Below, piece after piece: positions 33,837 to 39,559 of a DNA stretch of 39,559 bases (position 1 is its first letter; every line of letters starts with the position of its first letter). The DNA lies in assembly GCA_949948715.1 (NCBI GenBank), contig CATLGW010000024.1:1-39559 (forward strand). Direction: 5' to 3'. This stretch comes from an uncultured Lachnospiraceae bacterium. Lineage in GTDB: Bacteria; Bacillota; Clostridia; Lachnospirales; Lachnospiraceae. A program made the position numbers and the translations under genes. A model generated the notes under the pieces. It had not been told where the DNA came from. It searched no databases and worked only from the letters and a program-made list of their open reading frames with translations.

Positions 33837-35288
33837 ATGGATACAGACCGTTATATCAGTCCTCTCTCGGAGAGGTATGCCAGCCGGGAGATGCAGTATA
33901 TTTTCTCTCAGGATATGAAATTCCGCACCTGGAGGCGGCTTTGGATCGCTCTGGCGGAGACGGAGATGGAGCTGGGGCTGTCTAAGGACGGAAGCCCTGT
34001 CATCACCCAGGAGCAGATCGACGAGCTGAAAGCCCATGCGGACGACATCAATTACGATGTGGCAAGGGAGCGGGAGAGGGAGGTCCGCCATGATGTGATG
34101 AGCCATGTGTATGCCTACGGGCAGCAGTGCCCCAAAGCGGCGGGCATCATCCATCTGGGAGCTACCTCCTGCTATGTGGGGGATAATACGGATCTGATCG
34201 TTATGACCCAGGCCCTTAAGCTGGTGAAGAAGAAGCTGGTGAATGTGATGAGAGAGCTGGCCGATTTCGCAGAGGAGTACAAGGTTCAGCCAACCCTTGC
34301 CTTCACCCACTTTCAGCCTGCCCAGCCCACCACAGTGGGAAAACGGGCCACTCTTTGGCTGCAGGAATTTTCTTTGGATTTGGAGGACCTGGACTATGTG
34401 CTGGGGGGGATGAAGCTTTTGGGCTCCAAGGGCACCACGGGCACCCAGGCGTCCTTTTTGGAGCTCTTTGACGGGGACCAGGAGACCATCGACAAAATCG
34501 ATCCCATGATTGCCGAGAAGATGGGATTTGAACAGTGCTACCCCGTCTCGGGCCAGACCTATTCCCGCAAGGTGGACACCAGGGTGCTGAATGTGCTGGC
34601 CGGGGTCGCTGCCTCCGCCCACAAGATGAGCAATGATATCAGGCTGCTGCAGCATCTCAAGGAGGTGGAGGAGCCCTTTGAGAAAGGGCAGATCGGATCC
34701 TCCGCCATGGCTTATAAGAGAAATCCCATGAGGAGCGAGCGAATCGCTTCTCTGTCCCGGTATGTGATGATAGACGCCCTGAACCCGGCTGTCACCTCCG
34801 CCACTCAGTGGTTTGAGAGGACGCTGGACGATTCCGCCAACAAGCGTCTGTCTGTCCCGGAGGCCTTCCTTGCGGTGGACGGTATTCTGGATTTGTGCCT
34901 GAATGTGGTGGACGGACTGGTGGTGTACCCCAAGGTCATAGAGAAGAGGCTGCGTTCGGAGCTGCCCTTTATGGCCACCGAGAATATCATGATGGATGCG
35001 GTGAAGGCCGGAGGGGACAGACAGGAACTTCACGAGCGCATCCGGCAGCTCTCCATGGAGGCAGGGCGCAATGTGAAGGAGAGAGGGCTTGAGAATAATC
35101 TTCTGGAGCTCATTGCCGCGGATCCGGCATTTGGTACGACGCCAAAGAAGCTGCAGGAGGCCATGGATCCCGCCAGGTATGTGGGCCGTTCCAGAGAACA
35201 GGTGGAGGCGTTCCTGGATCGTGTGATTCGGCCGATTCTCGAGGAGAACAGAGAGCTTTTGGGACTGACTGCCAAGATTGAGGTTTAA
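33837..35288 (+). CDS. purB: Adenylosuccinate lyase
   Basis: A 483-residue fumarase/aspartase-superfamily enzyme. It cleaves SAICAR to AICAR and adenylosuccinate to AMP, both releasing fumarate. The superfamily signature SSAMAYKRNPMRSERI carries the catalytic serine of the flexible loop. Other family segments are EVRHDVMSHVYAYG, HLGATSCYVGDNTDL and FTHFQPAQPTTVGKRA. AAAGGAG precedes the ATG. It starts a cluster that includes a PurF paralogue and purA. The length is that of the longer, eukaryote-like form found in many Clostridia and Bacteroidetes. Confidence 0.95.
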   Translation: MDTDRYISPLSERYASREMQYIFSQDMKFRTWRRLWIALAETEMELGLSKDGSPVITQEQIDELKAHADDINYDVAREREREVRHDVMSHVYAYGQQCPKAAGIIHLGATSCYVGDNTDLIVMTQALKLVKKKLVNVMRELADFAEEYKVQPTLAFTHFQPAQPTTVGKRATLWLQEFSLDLEDLDYVLGGMKLLGSKGTTGTQASFLELFDGDQETIDKIDPMIAEKMGFEQCYPVSGQTYSRKVDTRVLNVLAGVAASAHKMSNDIRLLQHLKEVEEPFEKGQIGSSAMAYKRNPMRSERIASLSRYVMIDALNPAVTSATQWFERTLDDSANKRLSVPEAFLAVDGILDLCLNVVDGLVVYPKVIEKRLRSELPFMATENIMMDAVKAGGDRQELHERIRQLSMEAGRNVKERGLENNLLELIAADPAFGTTPKKLQEAMDPARYVGRSREQVEAFLDRVIRPILEENRELLGLTAKIEV

Positions 35289-35375
35289 AAGTCGTTCCGG
35301 TTGTGTACAGGTATCGTTTGATTCCATGTTTTGATTTGTGCCGTCTGCGGCAGAACGGAAAGGTGTGAGCATATT

Positions 35376-36782
35376 ATGGGCGGTTTTTTTGGAGTTGCGT
35401 CGAAGGAAGACTGTGTGTTTGATCTGTTTTTCGGGACGGATTATCATTCCCACCTGGGAACCAGGAGGGCGGGGATGGCGGTGTACAGCGAGGAGAAGGG
35501 ATATGACAGGGCGATTCACAATATAGAGAACGCCCCCTTCCGCACCAAGTTTGACAAGGATGTCAATACCATGCGCGGCAATCTGGGCATAGGATGTATT
35601 TCGGACTATGAGCCTCAGCCGCTGTTGGTTCGATCCCATCACGGCACTTACGCCATCACCACAGTGGGCAAGATCAACAATACAGAGGAGATTTTGAAGG
35701 GGGTGTTTGCCCACGGTCATTCCCATTTCCTTGAGATGAGCGGCGGGGACATCAATTCCACGGAACTGGTGGCATCCATTGTGAACGAGAAGGACAATCT
35801 TCTGGAGGGAATTCGGTATGCCCAGGATGTCATAGACGGTTCCATGTCCCTGCTCATCATGACGCCCAAGGGAATCTACGCCGCCAGGGACAGAATGGGT
35901 CGTACTCCCGTGGCGGTGGGAAAGAAGGAGGGAGCCTGCTGTGTATCCTTTGAGAGCTTTGCCTATCTGAACCTGGGATATGCGCCGGAGAGGGAGCTGG
36001 GCCCCGGTGAGGTCGCGGTGCTCACGCCGGAGGGAGCCCGGACCTTGGTGAAGCCCGGAGGGGACATGAAGATCTGCACCTTCCTGTGGGTATATTACGG
36101 ATACCCTTCCGCCTCCTACGAGGGCATGAGTGTGGAACAGATGCGCTATAACTGCGGAGCCAGCATGGCGGACCGGGACGATGTGGCGCCGGATATCGTG
36201 GCCGGTGTTCCGGACTCGGGCACGGCCCATGCGGTGGGATATGCGAATCGCTCAGGGATCCCCTTTTCCAGGCCCTTTATCAAATACACGCCCACCTGGC
36301 CCAGATCCTTTATGCCTACCATCCAGACGCAGAGAAATCTGATAGCAAGGATGAAGCTGATACCGGTGCAGGACTTGATTCAGGATAAGAGTATGCTTCT
36401 CATCGACGATTCCATCGTGCGGGGGACGCAGCTTAGGGAGACCACGGAGTTTCTGTATCAGAGCGGGGCCAGGGAGGTTCACATACGTCCCGCCTGTCCG
36501 CCGATTATGTTCGGCTGTAAATATTTAAATTTCTCCCGTTCCTCCTCGGAGATGGATTTGATTGCCAGGAGAGTGCTCAAGGAGATGGCGGACGAGGACA
36601 GAAAGATAGACCTGAAGAATTATGTGGATCCGGACACTCCCGAGTATGAGGAGATGGTGGGACGAATCAGAAAGCAGCTCAACTTCACCTCGCTGAGGTT
36701 CAACAGACTGGACGATATGATTCAGGCGGTGGGGATAGACAGAGAGAAACTCTGCACCTACTGCTGGGACGGCAGAGAGTGA
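35376..36782 (+). CDS. PurF paralogue lacking the glutaminase cysteine
   Basis: A 468-residue protein with the two-domain layout of glutamine PRPP amidotransferase. The phosphoribosyltransferase domain is intact, with PRPP loop LLIDDSIVRGTQ at 341-352. All four [4Fe-4S] cysteines of the Bacillus-type enzyme have equivalents (Cys234, 381, 460, 463). The N-terminal glutaminase half is altered: the protein begins MGGFFGVASK where PurF has MCGVFGI, so the nucleophilic Cys is Gly. The HRGQES, RYSTxG and HNGNL glutamine-site motifs read HLGTRRAG, CISDYE and TVGKINN. No upstream start restores a Cys-Gly. The ATG at 35376 has AAAGGTG upstream. It sits between purB and purA. It may use ammonia, bind PRPP for regulation, or do another transfer; the reaction is unknown. 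Confidence 0.85.
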   Translation: MGGFFGVASKEDCVFDLFFGTDYHSHLGTRRAGMAVYSEEKGYDRAIHNIENAPFRTKFDKDVNTMRGNLGIGCISDYEPQPLLVRSHHGTYAITTVGKINNTEEILKGVFAHGHSHFLEMSGGDINSTELVASIVNEKDNLLEGIRYAQDVIDGSMSLLIMTPKGIYAARDRMGRTPVAVGKKEGACCVSFESFAYLNLGYAPERELGPGEVAVLTPEGARTLVKPGGDMKICTFLWVYYGYPSASYEGMSVEQMRYNCGASMADRDDVAPDIVAGVPDSGTAHAVGYANRSGIPFSRPFIKYTPTWPRSFMPTIQTQRNLIARMKLIPVQDLIQDKSMLLIDDSIVRGTQLRETTEFLYQSGAREVHIRPACPPIMFGCKYLNFSRSSSEMDLIARRVLKEMADEDRKIDLKNYVDPDTPEYEEMVGRIRKQLNFTSLRFNRLDDMIQAVGIDREKLCTYCWDGRE

Positions 36783-36865
36783 AGAGGCGAAGAAGCGCAG
36801 AAACGGAACTCAATTCAAAAACGGAACTCAAGATCAGTAAAACAGTTTCGAAGCGGAGTCGCCCC

Positions 36866-36903
36866 GGGAGGAAGACAGGGGCGAAAGCGCCTGACTTCCT
36901 CCC
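36866..36903 (+). other. Strong hairpin in repeat copy 1, with alternative pairings
   Basis: GGGAGGAAG (36866-36874) pairs perfectly with CTTCCTCCC (36895-36903), with an inner GGCG/CGCC stem and an AAAG loop. An alternative stem pairs CGCCCC (36860-36865) with GGGGCG (36878-36883). A third, CCCCC-AA-GGGGG, overlaps the 3' arm. The three cannot all form at once. Confidence 0.65.
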
Positions 36904-36991
36904 CCCAAGGGGGCGAAGAAGCGCAGAAACGGAACTCAATTCAAAAACGGAACTCAAGATCAGTAAAACAGTTTCGAAGCGGAGTCGCCCC

Positions 36992-37029
36992 GGGAGGAAG
37001 ACAGGGGCGGAAGCGCCTGACTTCCTCCC
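36992..37029 (+). other. Strong hairpin in repeat copy 2
   Basis: Same fold as in copy 1, shifted by 126 bases. The only base that differs between copies falls in the tetraloop (GAAG instead of AAAG), which leaves every pair intact. The stem ends about 70 bases before the purA start codon. Confidence 0.65.
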
Positions 37030-37098
37030 CCCAAGGGGGCGAAGAAGCGCAGAAACGGAACTCAAGATCAGAAACGGAACTCATTTAGGAGGATAATT

Positions 37099-38391
37099 AT
37101 GGTAAAGGCAGTTGTAGGAGCTAACTGGGGAGATGAGGGAAAGGGAAAGATCACGGATATGATGGCCGAGAAGGCGGATATCATCGTGCGCTTCCAGGGC
37201 GGCGCCAACGCAGGCCATACGATTGTGAACGATTACGGGAAGTTTGCGCTGCACACTTTGCCTTCGGGGGTGTTTTACGGCCATACCACCAGTGTGATAG
37301 GCAACGGCGTGGCGCTGAATATTCCCCTTTTAATCCAGGAGATCAAGTCCATTACGGACAGAGACGTGCCCAAGCCCCGGGTACTGGTGGCGGACAGGGC
37401 CCAGATCGTGATGCCGTATCACATTTTGTTTGACCAGTACGAGGAGGAGCGGTTGGGAGGCAAGTCCTTTGGTTCCACCAAATCGGGCATTGCCCCCTTC
37501 TATTCCGATAAATACGCCAAAATCGGCTTTCAGGTCAGTGAGCTCTTTGAGGAGGATACTCTGCGGGAGAAGCTTCTGCGTGTAGTGGAGACCAAGAATG
37601 TGATGCTGGAGCATCTCTATCACAAGCCTCTTCTCGACGCCGAGGAATTGCTTGAAACCCTGCGGGGGTACCGGGAGATGATTGCGCCTTATGTGTGCGA
37701 TGTGTCCGCTTTCCTGGATGATGCTCTGAGGAAGGGAAAGACCATTCTTTTGGAGGGCCAGTTGGGAACCTTGAAGGATCCCGACCACGGCATCTATCCC
37801 ATGGTGACCTCATCTTCCACTTTGGCGGCCTACGGCGCCATCGGAGCAGGCATCCCGCCTTATGAAATCAAACAGATTGTCACCGTATGCAAGGCATACT
37901 CCTCCGCCGTGGGGGCGGGAGCTTTTGTGTCGGAGATATTCGGCGACGAGGCGGATGAGCTGAGGAGGCGCGGGGGAGACGGCGGCGAGTACGGCGTTAC
38001 CACGGGCCGGCCCAGGAGAATGGGATGGTTTGACTGCGTGGCATCCAAATATGGCTGCAGACTCCAGGGAACCACGGATGTGGCCTTTACGGTGCTGGAT
38101 GCGCTGGGATATCTGGAGGAGATTCCCGTGTGCGTAGGCTATGAGATAGACGGAGAGGTGACAGCCGATTTTCCTGTGACCACGAAGCTTTCTAAGGCAA
38201 AGCCGGTGCTCAGGGTCCTGCCCGGCTGGAAATGCGATATCCGGGGGATACGCAAATTTGAGGAGCTTCCGGAGAACTGCCGCAGATACGTGGAGTTCGT
38301 GGAGGAGCAGATCGGATATCCTATCACCATGGTCAGCAACGGACCGGGGAGAGGGGATATCATATACAGAGAGTCGAAGCTGGGGAAGTAG
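37099..38391 (+). CDS. purA: Adenylosuccinate synthetase
   Basis: A 430-residue GTP-dependent enzyme joining IMP and aspartate to make adenylosuccinate, the step before purB in AMP synthesis. The phosphate loop GANWGDEGKGKITDM is at 7-21, with catalytic Asp12 and His40 (GGANAGHTI). Further family motifs are LEGQLGTLKDPDHGIYPMVT, TTGRPRRMGWFD and GPGRGD near the C-terminus. TAGGAGG precedes the ATG. The leader consists of tandem repeats; no clear promoter is seen there, so it may be read from upstream. Confidence 0.96.
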   Translation: MVKAVVGANWGDEGKGKITDMMAEKADIIVRFQGGANAGHTIVNDYGKFALHTLPSGVFYGHTTSVIGNGVALNIPLLIQEIKSITDRDVPKPRVLVADRAQIVMPYHILFDQYEEERLGGKSFGSTKSGIAPFYSDKYAKIGFQVSELFEEDTLREKLLRVVETKNVMLEHLYHKPLLDAEELLETLRGYREMIAPYVCDVSAFLDDALRKGKTILLEGQLGTLKDPDHGIYPMVTSSSTLAAYGAIGAGIPPYEIKQIVTVCKAYSSAVGAGAFVSEIFGDEADELRRRGGDGGEYGVTTGRPRRMGWFDCVASKYGCRLQGTTDVAFTVLDALGYLEEIPVCVGYEIDGEVTADFPVTTKLSKAKPVLRVLPGWKCDIRGIRKFEELPENCRRYVEFVEEQIGYPITMVSNGPGRGDIIYRESKLGK

Positions 38392-38409
38392 AAGGAGCGA
38401 AGGGATAAC

Positions 38410-39018
38410 ATGATTCGCAACATTGTGTTTGACATAGGTAACGTGCTGACGGATTTTCGTTGGAAGGAATTTTTGGAGGACAAGGGCTTCTCCCGGGAGA
38501 TGATAGAGCGCATTGCCAAGGCCTCCGTGGAGAGCGGTGCCTGGCAGGAATTTGACAGGGGGGAGAAGACGGACGAGCAATTGATGCAGGGTTTCATAGA
38601 AAATGACCCTGAGATCGAGGGGGAGCTTCACCTGGCCTACGACGATATCCGCGGCATTGTGACGCCGAGAGCTTATGCTCTGCCCTGGATAAGGCAGCTA
38701 AAGGAGGAGGGCTACGGCGTATATTATCTGTCCAATTTCTCGAGAAAGGCTCACAGAGAGTGTGCGGATGCCCTGACCTTCATACCCTTTACGGACGGGG
38801 GGATACTCTCCTATCAGGACCAGGTGGTGAAGCCCGACCCGGCCATCTACGAGCTGTTCCTTCGCAGATTTGACCTGAAGGCGGAGGAATGTGTGTTTCT
38901 TGACGATCTGCAGCGCAATATAGATGCCGCGCAGAGGGCAGGAATGCACGGCATCGTGTTTCGGACGAGGGAGCAGGCGCAAGAGGAGCTCAGGGAGCTT
39001 CTTTCCCATCGTCCGTAG
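38410..39018 (+). CDS. HAD superfamily hydrolase, YihX-like
   Basis: A 202-residue HAD-IA phosphatase. Motif I is FDIGNVL at 7-13 with nucleophile Asp8; the second position is Gly instead of Asp, as in the YihX/epoxide-hydrolase-like subgroup. Motif II is LSNFS (Ser108), motif III Lys141 (VKPDP) and motif IV FLDDLQRN (Asp165, Asp166). YihX of E. coli releases phosphate from glucose 1-phosphate, but the substrate here is unknown. GAAGGAG and AAGGG precede the ATG. It starts 18 bases after purA and overlaps a convergent gene by 29 bases. Confidence 0.9.
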   Translation: MIRNIVFDIGNVLTDFRWKEFLEDKGFSREMIERIAKASVESGAWQEFDRGEKTDEQLMQGFIENDPEIEGELHLAYDDIRGIVTPRAYALPWIRQLKEEGYGVYYLSNFSRKAHRECADALTFIPFTDGGILSYQDQVVKPDPAIYELFLRRFDLKAEECVFLDDLQRNIDAAQRAGMHGIVFRTREQAQEELRELLSHRP

Positions 39019-39337
39019 TGTTCGGGTCCCGGTTGGCGGCGCCGGTGTCAAAGTCCGCTATGGTATGCCTGCCGGTGAATCTGCCGTACAGCCATGTGTA
39101 AATCCAGAGCATAAAAGGAACGACCACAGTGGCCAGCAGACACAGCTTGAAAAGACTGCCGGCCGCCGTGGTGTCTGCCAGAGCCGCAATCAGGGTTATT
39201 CCGTATAAAAGAAACAGCAGTATGACGCCAGCCATGGCTGCGATTTGTCTTGCGGTGACCTTCCCGGGACCGGATTGCCCTGCTTTGGAGGAGGCGGAAT
39301 TTCCGCCTTGATTATCGGTTTTTTTGGAAGTGTTCAT
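38990..39337 (-). CDS. Small two-span membrane protein
   Basis: A 115-residue protein of unknown function. A polar, Ser/Gly/Lys-rich N-terminus of about 30 residues precedes two hydrophobic spans (about 32-54 with AAMAGVILLFLLYGITLI, and about 63-84 with LCLLATVVVPFMLWIYTWL). A polar, acidic tail follows. AAAGGAA lies upstream of the ATG. It begins 26 bases after the stop of a truncated ECF sigma gene on the same strand, so it might have been its partner or membrane regulator; it lacks an obvious anti-sigma motif. Its end overlaps the HAD gene. Confidence 0.65.
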   Translation of the reverse strand: MNTSKKTDNQGGNSASSKAGQSGPGKVTARQIAAMAGVILLFLLYGITLIAALADTTAAGSLFKLCLLATVVVPFMLWIYTWLYGRFTGRHTIADFDTGAANRDPNTTDDGKEAP

Positions 39338-39363
39338 AAAAGATTCCTTTCTTATATGTATGG

Positions 39364-39438
39364 TCAGAGTATATCGCGAAGCTTTTTCCGAAGGCGGCTC
39401 AGCTTCACAGACATATAGTTTTCTGTGATACCTTCTAG
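39364..39438 (-). pseudogene. ECF sigma factor, C-terminal remnant
   Basis: The last 24 codons of a gene read LEGITENYMSVKLSRLRKKL, then RDIL and stop. This matches the end of sigma region 4 in ECF sigma factors (the DNA-recognition helix with ENY-SVKLSR-RKKL). Everything upstream has been replaced by the IS630-like element, so the gene is cut off. The first few residues fall in the region that also resembles the outer flank of the other element end, so the exact breakpoint is uncertain. Confidence 0.6.
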
Positions 39439-39464
39439 TATAACGTTCGCCAATTAACTGGACT
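39439..39464. repeat. Terminal inverted repeat, right IS630-like end
   Basis: The reverse complement of this stretch matches 93-118, with an exact AGTCCAGTTA core and exact TATA at the outer edge. It overlaps the last codons of the transposase. Confidence 0.6.
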
Positions 39465-39559
39465 TTTTAATTGGTAGTGTATCTACAATGACTTCCTCTG
39501 ATACATTGATATCATCAAGGTTATATTTCCAGTGGAATACCACTGGCTCTGCGTTGATC
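39454..39559 (-). CDS. IS630-family transposase, C-terminal fragment
   Basis: The final 34 codons read INAEPVVFHWKYNLDDINV, then SEEVIVDTLPIKKSS and stop. The INAEPVV-HW-YNLDDI pattern is what I recall from the ends of clostridial IS630-type transposases. The catalytic DDE domain lies beyond the window. The stop codon overlaps the terminal repeat. Confidence 0.6.
   Translation of the reverse strand, partial: INAEPVVFHWKYNLDDINVSEEVIVDTLPIKKSS

Larger units (their letters stand above)
36786..37084 (+). repeat. 126-base tandem direct repeat (2.3 copies)
   Basis: The 316-base gap before purA consists almost entirely of a 126-base unit: copy 1 from 36788, copy 2 from 36914 and a partial copy 3 from 37040. 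Copies 1 and 2 differ only at 36884 (A) versus 37010 (G). Copy 3 has lost an 18-base piece and ends in the purA ribosome binding site. Each unit also has ACGGAACTCA twice, for six occurrences. The period is a multiple of three, so reading frames stay open on both strands, but no coding role is evident. Confidence 0.93.
39439..39559 (-). mobile_element. IS630-like insertion sequence, transposase-end side (partial)
   Basis: This is the downstream end of an element whose transposase is read on the minus strand and continues past the right edge. Its orientation is the same as that of the element at 1-118, so the window is flanked by directly repeated IS ends. It interrupts an ECF sigma gene. Confidence 0.6.

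Noticed and set aside
32493..36230. A 1245-codon open frame on the minus strand across the coiled-coil gene, purB and the PurF paralogue
   Set aside because: It runs antisense to three well-supported genes, has no ribosome binding site or family resemblance, and its openness follows from their biased codon use.
36786..37084. A CRISPR array
   Set aside because: The unit is 126 bases with adjacent near-identical copies and no short repeat with unique spacers; no cas genes are near.
36779..37096. A 105-codon repetitive frame (and a matching minus-strand frame) in the gap before purA
   Set aside because: The repeat period is a multiple of three, so frames stay open by construction on both strands; no ribosome binding site or family supports a protein.
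37098..37786. A purine riboswitch before purA or purB
   Set aside because: No conserved purine-aptamer core was seen in either leader; the purA leader is made of tandem repeats.
1..39559. A composite transposon or plasmid bounded by the IS copies
   Set aside because: The interior holds core chromosomal genes (infB, nusA, truB, purA) in conserved order. Contig breakage at repeats is simpler.

Overview
The window looks like a chromosomal piece of a strictly anaerobic, spore-forming clostridium, most likely a gut Lachnospiraceae. The reasons are an [FeFe] hydrogenase paired with a GltD-like flavoprotein, the rimP-nusA-ylxR-ylxQ-infB-rbfA-nrnA-truB-ribF gene order typical of Firmicutes, a CIRCE heat-shock operator, a SpoIID-like protein, a YtrA-type GntR/ABC operon, strong AGGAGG ribosome binding sites, and a gene pair resembling the uncharacterised DUF5717/DUF5716 families, which I know mainly from Lachnospiraceae. 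The assignment rests on recognition of families, not on a search. Both ends fall inside IS630-like insertion sequences read on the minus strand, so the window is probably a whole contig broken at repeats.

Layout: 1-118 is the transposase start and terminal repeat of an IS630-like element. 119-379 is non-coding with two hairpins and a promoter. 380-3915 holds a NuoF-fragment/GltD fusion and an [FeFe] hydrogenase with overlapping ends. 3985-12808 is a nine-gene translation/RNA operon with a consensus promoter and a leader hairpin. 12812-16063 holds a Na+/phosphate cotransporter with a PhoU-like tail and a FAD-Rieske oxidoreductase. 16120-17286 is a secreted SH3-NlpC/P60 hydrolase behind a perfect consensus promoter. 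17453-19621 holds ilvE overlapping a PrsA-like foldase lipoprotein. 19683-23172 is CIRCE-htpG followed by an overlapping 2-hydroxyacyl-CoA dehydratase-like gene. 23198-24433 (minus) is a SpoIID-like/peptidoglycan-binding protein. 24517-26567 is a GntR-ABC operon with a visible operator.

26695-33713 is the most interesting part: a four-gene operon behind one promoter, between a strong terminator and the purB promoter. It encodes a 1200-residue solenoid-like protein, an actin/Hsp70-fold ATPase-like protein, a small helical-repeat protein and a coiled-coil protein with two membrane spans. None has an established function that I know of; together they look like an undescribed membrane-associated, ATPase-driven machine.

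33722-38391 holds purB, a PurF paralogue and purA, the two AMP-branch enzymes flanking a PurF whose catalytic N-terminal cysteine and glutamine-site motifs are missing while its PRPP loop and four iron-sulfur cysteines remain. Between it and purA lies a 126-bp tandem repeat with strong, mutually exclusive hairpins. 38410-39559 holds a HAD phosphatase, a convergent small membrane protein, the last 24 codons of a probable ECF sigma factor cut off by the second IS630-like end, and the 3' end of that transposase.

No rRNA, tRNA, CRISPR array or prophage was seen.
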